DNA of 64,000 nucleotides from assembly GCF_023638035.1 (NCBI RefSeq), contig NZ_JAKRVX010000001.1:124001-188000 (forward strand), in the 5' to 3' direction. Shown here in pieces: positions 25,241 to 33,646 of this stretch; position 1 is the first letter of the stretch, and the number at the start of each line of letters is the position of its first letter. The notes below the pieces were generated by a model. The model made no database searches and was not told where the DNA came from. It worked only from the letters and a program-made list of their open reading frames with translations. The position numbers and the translations under genes were made by a program. The stretch is from Natronocalculus amylovorans (lineage in GTDB: Archaea > Halobacteriota > Halobacteria > Halobacteriales > Haloferacaceae).

Positions 25241-26035
25241 ATGACCGCAGGACACCTCGCACGACTCACACGGATTTCCACAAACGACCGATACCTCATT
25301 GTCCCGATGGATCACGGGATTACAATGGGTGCAGTAACCGGCCTGAAAGATATCGAATCAACGATTGATGCCGTTACGCGTGGGGGCGCAGATGCAGTCC
25401 TCACACAAAAAGGGATCGCGCCACGCGTACATCCGAATAAAAATGATGCAGGCTACATTGTCCATGTTAATGCATCGACGACAATCGGCCCGGACGAAAA
25501 TGATAAGCGGATGACAAGCACTGTGAAAGAAGCGATCAAAGCCGGCGCAGACGCCGTATCGCTTCATATTAACGTGGGTTCAAACTACGAGCCGAAACAG
25601 ATCGAGGATCTTGCAACACTCACCGCAGAAGCCGGGGACTATGGTATTCCAGTGCTTGCAATGGCATATGCCCGTGGGCCGGGAATTGACGGTGATGAGC
25701 CCGAAAAGCTCGGGCATGCAGTTCGTCTCGCTGAAGAGCTTGGTTCAGACGTCGTGAAAACAGGGTACAGCGGCGATGGTGAGAGCTTCACACACGTCTG
25801 TGAGTCGACTCGGCTTCCAGTCGTGATCGCAGGCGGCTCAAAAGGGACTGACGAAGAGACGGTTCGAATGGTTCGGGGCGCAATGGATGGTGGTGCAGCA
25901 GGTGTCTCGATGGGCCGATCGATCTTCCAACACGATGATCCGGAAGCGATCACTCGTGCAGTGTCTGCGGTTGTCCATGACGACCAAACTGTTGAAGACG
26001 CGCTCCGCGCTGCTGGATTGACGATCGAAGCCTGA
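25241..26035 (+). CDS. 2-amino-3,7-dideoxy-D-threo-hept-6-ulosonate synthase (archaeal AroA')
   Basis: A 264-residue aldolase-fold enzyme of the DhnA/class I FBP aldolase family. In archaea it condenses aspartate semialdehyde with a deoxyhexulose phosphate, the first step of the alternative shikimate route. MDHGITMG at about residue 23, LHINVGSN, VKTGYSGDGESF with the Schiff-base lysine, and VIAGGSKG support this. Its position between trpA and dehydroquinate synthase II fits the aromatic pathway rather than glycolysis. TATA-like TACATAAAA at about 25203 gives it its own promoter. Confidence 0.88.
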   Translation: MTAGHLARLTRISTNDRYLIVPMDHGITMGAVTGLKDIESTIDAVTRGGADAVLTQKGIAPRVHPNKNDAGYIVHVNASTTIGPDENDKRMTSTVKEAIKAGADAVSLHINVGSNYEPKQIEDLATLTAEAGDYGIPVLAMAYARGPGIDGDEPEKLGHAVRLAEELGSDVVKTGYSGDGESFTHVCESTRLPVVIAGGSKGTDEETVRMVRGAMDGGAAGVSMGRSIFQHDDPEAITRAVSAVVHDDQTVEDALRAAGLTIEA

Positions 26036-26139
26036 ACCGCACGCTCGTTTTGCGTTCCTGCACTGAGACGCGTCTTGTTCTCATCGGAAGCGTTGTCGAA
26101 GTCAACACGTTCAAGCCGACGGACTCTGACCACTGTGTA

Positions 26140-27315
26140 ATGACACGAACTGTTTGGCTCAAAGCCGACAACAGCGTTGGTGAGTGGGAAACGCGGAAAC
26201 GACGGATTACAACCGCGATCGAAGCGGGTGTTGATTGGGTACTTGTTGACGAGGCGGATGTCGGCCGCGTTCGAGAGCTTGGCGATATCAACGTTGCTGC
26301 ATTCCGATCGGATGCCGACCTCGTCGATACGATTGAGGCTGAGGAGGCTGTTGCAGACGCCTACTTTGTCGGCAAAGATGGCGAAGGCGACGGGACGGTT
26401 GATCTTCCTGCTGATTTCTCCGGCTCTGCTGATCTCTCAACGCTTCGGAGAACGGATAATCGTGCACAGGGTGCATACATCCGAATCTTCAATCAAGACT
26501 ACGAGTCATTCGCTGAGGAAGCTGCATACGACGCGGAGTATACAATGGTGATTGGAGAAGATTGGACGATCATCCCGCTTGAAAACCTCATTGCCCGCAT
26601 CGGAGATGAGACGCATCTTATTGCTGGAGTCACAACTGCGGAAGAGGCCAAGACTGCGTTTGAAACGCTTGAGCTTGGGGCCGATGGTGTATTACTCGAC
26701 TCTGACAACCCTGATGAGATTCGATCGACAGTCGAAGTTCGTGACGCAAGCGAGCGTGAGACCCTTGACCTCCAGTACGCAACGGTAACGAAAGTCGAGC
26801 GAACTGGGATGGCCGATCGCGTCTGTGTCGATACGGCAAGCCTCATGGACCACAGTGAGGGGATGCTTGTTGGTTCAATGGGACGCGGGCTGTTCTTTGT
26901 TCACGCTGAAACCGCAGAGTCGCCGTACGTTGCCTCACGACCGTTCCGTGTCAACGCAGGTGCTGTGCATGCATACGCCCGTACGCCAGATGGTGGTACG
27001 ACCTATCTCTCGGAACTCCAGAGCGGAGATGAAGTACAACTTATCAATACGGATGGCAAGACACGAGAGGCAGTCGTTGGACGGGTGAAGATCGAAAAGC
27101 GGCCGATGTTCCGTATTCAAGCGGAGGTAGAGACCGCCGATGGAGTTGATCGAATCGAAACGCTACTACAGAACGCAGAGACGATCAAGGTACCAACAAA
27201 AGCAGGACGGAAAGCGGTTACCGATCTTGAAGAAGGTGATGAAATTCTCGTCTACTACGAAGCAGTTGCTCGTCACTTCGGTGAAGCAGTCGAAGAGAGT
27301 ATTATCGAAAAATAA
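26140..27315 (+). CDS. 3-Dehydroquinate synthase II (archaeal AroB')
   Basis: A 391-residue enzyme converting the product of AroA' to 3-dehydroquinate by NAD-dependent oxidative deamination and cyclisation. It starts MTRTVWLKADNSVGEWETRK, which fixes ATG 26140 against a longer open frame. TVTKVERTGMADRVCVDTA, EGMLVGSMGRGLFFVHAET and RPFRVNAGAVHAY are typical of this family. It follows AroA' after 104 bases, without an obvious TATA element, so read-through from the upstream gene is plausible. Confidence 0.92.
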   Translation: MTRTVWLKADNSVGEWETRKRRITTAIEAGVDWVLVDEADVGRVRELGDINVAAFRSDADLVDTIEAEEAVADAYFVGKDGEGDGTVDLPADFSGSADLSTLRRTDNRAQGAYIRIFNQDYESFAEEAAYDAEYTMVIGEDWTIIPLENLIARIGDETHLIAGVTTAEEAKTAFETLELGADGVLLDSDNPDEIRSTVEVRDASERETLDLQYATVTKVERTGMADRVCVDTASLMDHSEGMLVGSMGRGLFFVHAETAESPYVASRPFRVNAGAVHAYARTPDGGTTYLSELQSGDEVQLINTDGKTREAVVGRVKIEKRPMFRIQAEVETADGVDRIETLLQNAETIKVPTKAGRKAVTDLEEGDEILVYYEAVARHFGEAVEESIIEK

Positions 27316-27332
27316 CAGTCCGATCGGGTTGA

Positions 27333-27806
27333 TTACTTTTCGAGTTCGTTTTGCGATGTTGGTTTTTCCTCTTCCGGTGGTTGTTCAAATTCGATCGTAC
27401 ACCATGGACAGAAGTCAAGTTCCGGATCGACTTCTTTGCGACAGTTCGGACAGTTTGGTGCAGCCTGTACGTCCTCACCCGCTTCTTCTCGTGCAAGTTC
27501 TTCTTTCTGTTCACGCCCAAGCGAAATTGCGAGGAAAAACGCATCCAACACGCTAAGGGTGATAATAACGAGCAGTGGAATTGTAACCTCAATTGGGACC
27601 GCAGCAGGATCAGTAACCTCGATCGCCGCGGGATCCTCAACATAGTAGAAGATGAGTGCTACTGCAGAGCCAATGCCAAGCAAAAACCATACGATCGATC
27701 GTCGCCACTGACGGAGATACGCATGACCCACACCTGCAAGTCCAAGATAGCCCGGGATTGCAGCAACGATGAGCGTGATGAGTGCTTTACGTCGTGTATC
27801 GTCCAT
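27333..27806 (-). CDS. Membrane protein with TM2-like domain and zinc ribbon
   Basis: A 157-residue protein with three hydrophobic segments (about 9-30, 36-57 and 74-98). The first two with GVGHAYLRQWRRSIVWFLLGI resemble a TM2 domain. The cytoplasmic C terminus carries CPNCRKEVDPELDFCPWC, a zinc ribbon, between acidic stretches. Function is unknown. It converges on the dehydroquinate synthase gene and is the last gene downstream of aroD in the same direction, 54 bases apart. Confidence 0.75.
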   Translation of the reverse strand: MDDTRRKALITLIVAAIPGYLGLAGVGHAYLRQWRRSIVWFLLGIGSAVALIFYYVEDPAAIEVTDPAAVPIEVTIPLLVIITLSVLDAFFLAISLGREQKEELAREEAGEDVQAAPNCPNCRKEVDPELDFCPWCTIEFEQPPEEEKPTSQNELEK

Positions 27807-27860
27807 TAGTGGTTAGTTAGTGGAGGCCTATGTTAAAGCCCTGTTTGTCCAGTCAGTATC

Positions 27861-28571
27861 TCATGCTGTCCGAGTAAGCTCAGTAACAATCTCTCTGAGC
27901 GTTCGGAGATCGTACTGTCCTGGTGCTGTCGCGTTCTCTGGATCGACTGGTGCATAGCCAATTCGAGACCCATACAACGGCGCAACGGCTCGTGTGTGCC
28001 GTCCTGGTTCTCCCATGCCCATCGTTGCGACGGTCAGCCCATTCTGGGTCGCGGTGTGCGTTGCAGTCAACAGTGCAAGCGCATCCGATCGATCGTGTGC
28101 AACGGTCGCAAGCTTTCCAACATCACCTTCTGTCGCGGCAACTTCCAACAGCTCGTTCAATTGTGCTATCGGTGGTGTCGTTTCAAAATCGTGTACTGAT
28201 GCGACAACCGTGACATCTTGGTTACGAGCGGCTTCTCTGAGTGACACTGCCCGATCGTGTGCTGCTGCATCAACCGTTCCGGTAAGCGCACCCAGCTCAA
28301 TATCAACTGCCGCAACACTGTCGTAGTCGATCGCAGACGCAAGCTCATCAAACCGATCGGCTTCCGATGTCGCATCACCACCCTCCCATGTTGGCCGATT
28401 TGTCACGAGAATCGGGAGCGACCCATCATAGACATCGAGAGCAGCAAGCGGGTCGTCTGCAAGATCCAACCGGAACTCGATCGCGTCCGCATCCGATCGA
28501 GCCGCGGGCTCTTCGGAGAGATCTGCAGTGCTTGCAGTAAGCACAAAGCTCTCAAATGAAAGTTCAGCCAT
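27861..28571 (-). CDS. aroD: Type I 3-dehydroquinate dehydratase
   Basis: A 236-residue class I dehydroquinase converting 3-dehydroquinate to 3-dehydroshikimate. The general-base histidine is in ASVHDFE and the Schiff-base lysine in GDVGKLATVAH, spaced as in the family. IEFRLDLADDP near residue 30 carries the substrate-binding E and R. It completes, with the two plus-strand archaeal enzymes, the early shikimate steps. A TATA element (minus strand CTTATATT, plus 28591-28598) lies about 24 bases before the ATG and fixes the start. Confidence 0.92.
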   Translation of the reverse strand: MAELSFESFVLTASTADLSEEPAARSDADAIEFRLDLADDPLAALDVYDGSLPILVTNRPTWEGGDATSEADRFDELASAIDYDSVAAVDIELGALTGTVDAAAHDRAVSLREAARNQDVTVVASVHDFETTPPIAQLNELLEVAATEGDVGKLATVAHDRSDALALLTATHTATQNGLTVATMGMGEPGRHTRAVAPLYGSRIGYAPVDPENATAPGQYDLRTLREIVTELTRTA

Positions 28572-28595
28572 ACCAAATCTGTCTTTCGAAAATAT

Positions 28596-28611
28596 AAGAG
28601 CGTTCGCTCTT
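28596..28611 (-). terminator. Hairpin between tfb and aroD
   Basis: AAGAGCG and CGCTCTT, 7-bp perfect arms around two bases, about 20 bases after the tfb stop. On the minus strand it is followed by ATATTTT, so it may end tfb transcription. It also touches the aroD TATA element and could be an operator. Confidence 0.4.
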
Positions 28612-28629
28612 TTACAACCGACCCCCGGA

Positions 28630-29613
28630 TTACGCGAGGATTTCTTCTTCAGCTTCGAGCAGTTCGTGGTATCGGTTGCGGATCGTCACTTCCGAAATGT
28701 CTGCAACCTCGGACACTGCTGCCTGTGTGGTTTTTTCGTTCGTCAAAAGTGCTGCTGCGTACACTGCGGCTGCCGCGAGACCGACTGGTGACTTCCCGCT
28801 GTGAACGCCTTGTTCTTTTGCATTCTTCAAAAGCTGTTTTGCTCGCATCTCGGACTCCTCGCTGAGGTCGAGTGAGGATGCAAATCGAGGAACGTACTGT
28901 TCTGGGTCGGCCGGACGAACCTCAAGGGAGAGCTCACGAACCACATAGCGGTAGGTTCGTGCAATTTCGCTTTTTTCGACACGGGACACATCTGCAATCT
29001 CGTCGAGCGATCGTGGCACACCAGCCATTCGGGCTGCTGCGTACACACACGAGGTTGAAACACCCTCGATCGATCGGCCAGGAAGAAGATCTTCCTCGAG
29101 CGCACGGCGGTAGATTACGGATGCAGTCTCTCGAACGTTATCCGGGAGGCCGAGTGCGGAAGACATCCGATCGATCTCACCGAGCGCCTGTTTGAGATTC
29201 CGCTCTTTTGAGTCACGGGTACGGAAGCGTTCGTTCCATTTGCGGAGGCGCTGCATTTTCTGGCGCTGACGTGCACCGAGCGATCGCCCGTATGCATCTT
29301 TGTTCCGCCAGTCGATATTCGTTGAGAGCCCTTTGTCGTGCATTGTGTTCGTGGTTGGTGCACCAACACGGCTCTTTTGATCCTTTTCGCGGGCGTCGAA
29401 TGCTCGCCACTCCGGACCACGGTCAACGGAGTCCTCAGTGATGACAAGACCACAGTCGGAACAGACCGTCTCACCGTGTCCTTCGTCGGTGATAACATGG
29501 CCGCTACATTCTGGGCACTGGAGCCCTTCTGACTCTTTTTCGGTTTCCTGTTCGTTCTCTTGCGTGCGCGTCGTCCGTCGCTGTCTGGTGGTTGTAAACG
29601 TGTTATCGCTCAT
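28630..29613 (-). CDS. tfb: Transcription initiation factor TFB
   Basis: A 327-residue TFIIB homologue. The zinc ribbon is CPECSGH...CSDCG near residues 31-53, followed by the B-finger region (VDRGPEWRAFDAREKDQKSRVGAPTT) and two cyclin repeats (about 130-220 and 225-320) that grip TBP and BRE. The start is ATG 29613 (MSDNTFTTTRQRRT); a GTG 18 bases upstream is less likely. Haloarchaea carry several TFB paralogues used in alternative programmes; which one this is cannot be told here. Confidence 0.94.
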   Translation of the reverse strand: MSDNTFTTTRQRRTTRTQENEQETEKESEGLQCPECSGHVITDEGHGETVCSDCGLVITEDSVDRGPEWRAFDAREKDQKSRVGAPTTNTMHDKGLSTNIDWRNKDAYGRSLGARQRQKMQRLRKWNERFRTRDSKERNLKQALGEIDRMSSALGLPDNVRETASVIYRRALEEDLLPGRSIEGVSTSCVYAAARMAGVPRSLDEIADVSRVEKSEIARTYRYVVRELSLEVRPADPEQYVPRFASSLDLSEESEMRAKQLLKNAKEQGVHSGKSPVGLAAAAVYAAALLTNEKTTQAAVSEVADISEVTIRNRYHELLEAEEEILA

Positions 29614-29822
29614 GTGTAAGTTGGTGCTCACGGGGAGCGCGGTAAAACCCGAGAGGCAATCCTTGGACAGAAGACGGAAGGGTACTATTTAATTCCGTTG
29701 GTGTTACTTCGTCAGATGCCCGAATTCTGCATAATTAACAGGATATTATCCAACCCAAATGGCGGTATTATATACCACACGGCATACTGAACTATTTACT
29801 TTTGTCTCACTGAATACGTACA

Positions 29823-30551
29823 ATGACCCCGGATTCGATCGTCTCACTCGCTCCGAGCACCACTGCAACGATCGACGCGCTTGGGTGTGCAGATCGACTT
29901 GTTGGTGTGACAGCCCACTGTTCGGTGGATGCACCGGTTGTTGGCGGATGGCTAAATCCGGAGTACGACCGGATTGAAGCGCTGAATCCGGACTACATCT
30001 GCACGAGCGATAGCCTGCAACAAGAGATTCGAGATGAGTTCTGTGACCAAGGATACACGGTGATCCACACCGAACCTGCTCGGCTTGAGGATGTTCTTGA
30101 GAGTTTTGCGACGGTAGGGGAAACGATCGGTGAGCCGGAGGCGGGGAGAAAGTTAGAACGCAGCGCACGGGAGCGGCTTGCCGTAATTGACTCTGAAACC
30201 GACGATACTGATCGGCCAGTCGTGTACTGTGAGGAATGGTCCGACCCACCAATGGCTGCTGGCAACTGGGTTCCAGATGCAGTTGTTGCCGCAGGTGGTA
30301 CGTACCCATTTGTTGACCCTGGTGACCGATCAACTGAGGTAACCCAAACGGAGGTAGAAAGCGCAGCCCCTGAACACGCGGTGTTGCACATCTGTGGATT
30401 TGGAGAGCGCGTAACCGCAGATCGGATTACCGATCGACCGTGGAACATTGATCCAACGGTGCACATTTTCGATGATTCACTGTTGAACCAACCAAGTCCA
30501 CGGCTCATTGACGGGATCGAAACGCTTGCAACGATCTTGCGGTCGGCGTAG
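29823..30551 (+). CDS. Cobalamin-binding (BtuF-like) substrate-binding-fold protein
   Basis: A 242-residue protein of the BtuF/FepB helical-backbone binding fold. IVSLAPSTTATIDALGCADRLVGVTAHC, IEALNPDYICTS and the final YPFVDPGD region follow BtuF order. Unlike transported binding proteins it has no signal peptide, lipobox or Tat motif, so it should stay in the cytoplasm. No ABC permease lies near. A TATA-like CTATTTAC about 26-33 bases before the ATG supports the start. Corrinoid binding is inferred from the family only. Confidence 0.75.
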   Translation: MTPDSIVSLAPSTTATIDALGCADRLVGVTAHCSVDAPVVGGWLNPEYDRIEALNPDYICTSDSLQQEIRDEFCDQGYTVIHTEPARLEDVLESFATVGETIGEPEAGRKLERSARERLAVIDSETDDTDRPVVYCEEWSDPPMAAGNWVPDAVVAAGGTYPFVDPGDRSTEVTQTEVESAAPEHAVLHICGFGERVTADRITDRPWNIDPTVHIFDDSLLNQPSPRLIDGIETLATILRSA

Positions 30552-30597
30552 CGCAGTTCCGGCAGAGATATGGGTATAAAACCATCTTGATAGAGTA

Positions 30598-31131
30598 ATG
30601 CACGTTGCGGTTGGAAGCCTCAACCCAGTCAAAAAGGCCGCGGTTGAACAGGCGTTTTCAAGCGAGTATGACGAGTTGGGAAGCGAACTGATAGTTGAGC
30701 CAGTCGATGTCGATTCTGGTGTCTCAGAGCAGCCGATCGGCCATACAGTAACAAAAACGGGTGCGATAACACGAGCAAAGCAAGCACATGTGGAAACGAC
30801 CGCAGGGCTCGGCGTTGGTCTTGAAGGCGGCGTTGCACGGTATGGAGATGATGAACAGCTCTATCTGATCATGTGGGCCGCAGTCACTGATGGTGAGCAG
30901 GTTGGAACCGCAACTGGTCCAAGTATGGAGCTCCCGAAATCAATCGCACAGCAGGTTACACAAGGTCAAGAACTGGGACCAGTTATGGATGCAACCCTCG
31001 GCACAACAGATATTGCGACCGCACAAGGGGCAGCAGGCGTATTTACGAACGGACGTGTCGACCGAACTGATGCACTCGCAACGGCGGTTGCCGGTGCACT
31101 CGGCCCGTTTGTGTGTTCACTCTATGAGTAG
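30598..31131 (+). CDS. Inosine/xanthosine triphosphatase (YjjX/DUF84)
   Basis: A 177-residue nucleotide-pool sanitising enzyme removing ITP and XTP. It begins MHVAVGSLNPVKKAAVEQAF, the DUF84 start with the phosphate-binding SxNPxK motif. GLGVGLEGGV (about 73-82) and QGAAGVFTNGRVDRTDAL near the end are also typical. It follows the BtuF-like gene by 46 bases. Confidence is high for the family, moderate for the substrate. Confidence 0.9.
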   Translation: MHVAVGSLNPVKKAAVEQAFSSEYDELGSELIVEPVDVDSGVSEQPIGHTVTKTGAITRAKQAHVETTAGLGVGLEGGVARYGDDEQLYLIMWAAVTDGEQVGTATGPSMELPKSIAQQVTQGQELGPVMDATLGTTDIATAQGAAGVFTNGRVDRTDALATAVAGALGPFVCSLYE

Positions 31132-31142
31132 GCAACCGGGAG

Positions 31143-32978
31143 CTATTCCGCCGTTGCATCTGCATCGATCTCCGCCGCAGCCATCTCCTGTGATTCTTCA
31201 ACAGCAGTCGTTAACGAAACGTTAAGCGAAATCATCGAAATAACGCCGCCGACGAGTGTCACGATATTTTTCACCGCGTGGTCGACGATTGCAGCACCTA
31301 ATGCAGTTGCAGCGCCGATCGGTGTGAGCCCAACAACAAGGAGCGTAAATGCCCCTTCATAGAGGCCAATACCACCCGGAGAGAGCGGAAGCACTTTTGC
31401 AAGATTGCCAACGCTTACTGCAAAGAAACAGACCGAAAGGAGTTGGATCGTTGAGAGTCCAACCCCAAACGCTGCGAGCACGATCGCAGCCACAAGCACG
31501 TCAATCACCCAAATCAAAACACTTGTTGCCCCGATCAAGCTAAATGCTCGCCGTGTCCCGGCTGCTCGTTGGAGATCACCAATAAATCGTTCAAGAATGC
31601 TCGCAACGTACTCTCCATAAGAATCGTTTGAAACGCGGGTTATAAATGTGCGAACACGGTTGGTATCTGATCGTGCTGAGAGCACAATTGCGGTAACTGC
31701 TGCAATTGCCGCCATGCCAACACCGGATGCGACAATCACCGCAGTTCGGCCGCTCTGTGCACCGGTTTCGGGATCTGCACCGAACGCGGATGCAACCTCG
31801 CCACCTTGTCCAGTTGCTGCATAGCCAATCAATACAATGCCAGCTAATCCGGTGATCGTCAATAGATCAAAGACGCGTTCCGCTGCAAGTGACGCAAATC
31901 CGGATGGATATGGGATCCCACGGCGCATTTTGACGATGTATGCACGCACTGCATCGCCTGCCCGTGCCGGGAAGACAAGGTTTCCAGTTTGACTGATGAA
32001 GACCGCACCAGTGAGAAACCCAACGCGCTCGTTGAAGCCAAGCTGTGAGAGAATATCACGATATCTGAGACCACGGATCGGCCACGAAAACAGGTACAAC
32101 AGCGCCGCAATTCCGACAAGCGTGAGATCGGCTCGTCCCATCTCCGCGATAACGTCACTCGGATCAAGGTAGAGCGTCATGAGTCCGACCGCAATAAGCG
32201 TAAGCAGTAGCCCTGCAGCGATCGTTACACGCTGGGTGATTCGTGGCTGGATCGACAGCTGCCAAAACAACCGAATGATCTGGCTGCCCATCCCAAAGAT
32301 ATCACGAACTAAATCAACTTTTGTGTCCCCTTTCGGTGTCCACTGAACAGGGAACTCAGAAACACGGTATCCGCGCCGCTGTGCCCGGACAAGGAGTTCA
32401 GTATCCCAAAACCAGTGTCGATCTTCGATCTCTTCATGGAGGTCGTTGAACGCCTCGCGGGAGATGGCTTTAAAACCGCACTGATGATCTTTGATCGACG
32501 ATCGAAGCAGGGTTCGAACAAGGAGGTTGAATCCACGGCTTGGAACACCTCGCTTTGCCGGACGATCGGCCCTGTGTCCACGCATCCACCGGGACCCAGT
32601 CGCAACATCGTACTTGCCGGATTGAATGCGCGTAACAAGTTCCTCAAGGTGGGACATATCCGTCGCCAAATCCGTATCAAAATAGACGAGTACATCGCCT
32701 GTTGCGGCTTCAAACGCTCGTTCTAATGCACCGCCTCGTCCAAGCCGCTCATCGCTATGAAAATGATGGACTCGACCGTCCTCAGTAGCCATCCGAGTCG
32801 CAATTTCGGGGGTCCGGTCGTCACACCCATCTTCGGCAATAATCACTTCAAATGCGCCGGGAGATAAAAACGACTGCAAGGTTTCAAGCGTTGTTGTGAC
32901 GGTGTGTTCGATCGTTTGTTCCTCATTGTACGCAGGGAGAACAACGCTAACCGACCGACTCACCACCCCTTTGTCCAT
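31143..32978 (-). CDS. aglD: AglD-like glycosyltransferase fused to flippase-like membrane domain
   Basis: A 611-residue two-part protein. The first 240 residues are a GT2 domain (SVVLPAYNEEQTIEHTV, EDGCDDRT, and DxD in VYFDTDLATDM). The rest holds about eight membrane helices of the UPF0104/LPG-synthase type (NLVFPARAGDAVRAYIV, LPLSPGGIGLYEGAF). Haloferax AglD, about 625 residues with the same layout, adds the last hexose of the S-layer N-glycan via dolichol phosphate. ATG 32978 (MDKGVVSRSV) is preferred to a GTG 45 bases upstream. The aglD name is by architecture, not proven orthology. Confidence 0.8.
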   Translation of the reverse strand: MDKGVVSRSVSVVLPAYNEEQTIEHTVTTTLETLQSFLSPGAFEVIIAEDGCDDRTPEIATRMATEDGRVHHFHSDERLGRGGALERAFEAATGDVLVYFDTDLATDMSHLEELVTRIQSGKYDVATGSRWMRGHRADRPAKRGVPSRGFNLLVRTLLRSSIKDHQCGFKAISREAFNDLHEEIEDRHWFWDTELLVRAQRRGYRVSEFPVQWTPKGDTKVDLVRDIFGMGSQIIRLFWQLSIQPRITQRVTIAAGLLLTLIAVGLMTLYLDPSDVIAEMGRADLTLVGIAALLYLFSWPIRGLRYRDILSQLGFNERVGFLTGAVFISQTGNLVFPARAGDAVRAYIVKMRRGIPYPSGFASLAAERVFDLLTITGLAGIVLIGYAATGQGGEVASAFGADPETGAQSGRTAVIVASGVGMAAIAAVTAIVLSARSDTNRVRTFITRVSNDSYGEYVASILERFIGDLQRAAGTRRAFSLIGATSVLIWVIDVLVAAIVLAAFGVGLSTIQLLSVCFFAVSVGNLAKVLPLSPGGIGLYEGAFTLLVVGLTPIGAATALGAAIVDHAVKNIVTLVGGVISMISLNVSLTTAVEESQEMAAAEIDADATAE

Positions 32979-33175
32979 ACAGGAGATTTCACCACGGGAG
33001 CGATAAGTACCTTCTGGAGTCACTGTCTGTGAAGGGCAGATCTGTTAGACAACTGTACCCGATTCAAGAACTTCACCCCATACAGAATCATTGCTAGCGC
33101 CTAAAAACGATAGACTGCGGCGTGTTAGCCCGCTCTACCAAATAGGGTATTTATGTAGGCCCCCTTTACAGAGAT

Positions 33176-33427
33176 ATGAGCACCACAACCACCCCTCAAT
33201 CCGATATGACCGCAGGCCTTTCAGAGAAACAGCGTCAGATCTACCACTACCTGCGTGAAAATGTTGATACCCAAACATATTTTAAATCCCGTCTCATTGC
33301 TCAAGAGCTTGGACTGAGTGCAAAAGAGGTTGGTGCAAACATTCGTGCTGTATGTGATGCTGAAACTGAACTCTCGATTGAAAAGTGGGGCTACTCGTCC
33401 GGAACAACGTGGATGGTAACTGCCTAA
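33176..33427 (+). CDS. DUF7123 small winged-helix-like protein
   Basis: An 83-residue protein. LSEKQRQIYHYLRENVDTQTYFKSRLIAQELGLSAKEVGANIRAV reads as a winged helix, with recognition helix near AKEVGANIRAV, then a short strand pair ending GTTWMVTA. I recall this haloarchaeal family as DUF7123. DNA binding is inferred from fold appearance only. TATA-like GTATTTATG at about 33148 lies 27 bases before the ATG. About 220 bases of AT-rich regulatory sequence follow before the transporter genes. Confidence 0.75.
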   Translation: MSTTTTPQSDMTAGLSEKQRQIYHYLRENVDTQTYFKSRLIAQELGLSAKEVGANIRAVCDAETELSIEKWGYSSGTTWMVTA

Positions 33428-33470
33428 AACGCAGCTCGGACGACTGTCAAAGATACCAACTCCGCGGATC

Positions 33471-33525
33471 TATATGGAACAATGTTTAATTGAATCGGTT
33501 TATAGAACTATATAGAACATAGAAT
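33471..33525. promoter_or_regulatory. Phased TATAGAAC repeats before the phn operon
   Basis: TATAGAAC occurs at 33501-33508 and 33511-33518, with degenerate copies TATATGGAAC (33471-33480) and ATAGAA (33520-33525). Spacings of about 10 and 30 bp put the copies on one helix face. They lie 120-175 bases before phnD in otherwise empty sequence. Confidence 0.45.
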
Positions 33526-33546
33526 AAAAGATTTTGCGGCTGTAGG

Positions 33547-33561
33547 TATGTATAATACATA
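33547..33561. promoter_or_regulatory. 15-bp inverted repeat before phnD
   Basis: TATGTAT-A-ATACATA, 7-bp arms around one base, 86 bases before the phnD ATG, followed by a GTATAC palindrome. AT-rich composition makes chance repeats more likely, but it stands in the promoter-proximal region of the transporter operon. Confidence 0.4.
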
Positions 33562-33646
33562 GTATACAGAGCGCAACCCAGTATCTCATACAGGGCTATA
33601 TACCTCATAGCAGCGTATTTTACTGATATTCTCGGACGTATAGGTG

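Noticed and set aside
33100-33150. Minus-strand stretch resembling a tRNA D-arm (TTTGGTAGAGCGGGCTAACACG)
   Set aside because: No matching acceptor stem, anticodon arm or T-arm can be drawn; the region is better read as promoter and leader of the small gene at 33176.
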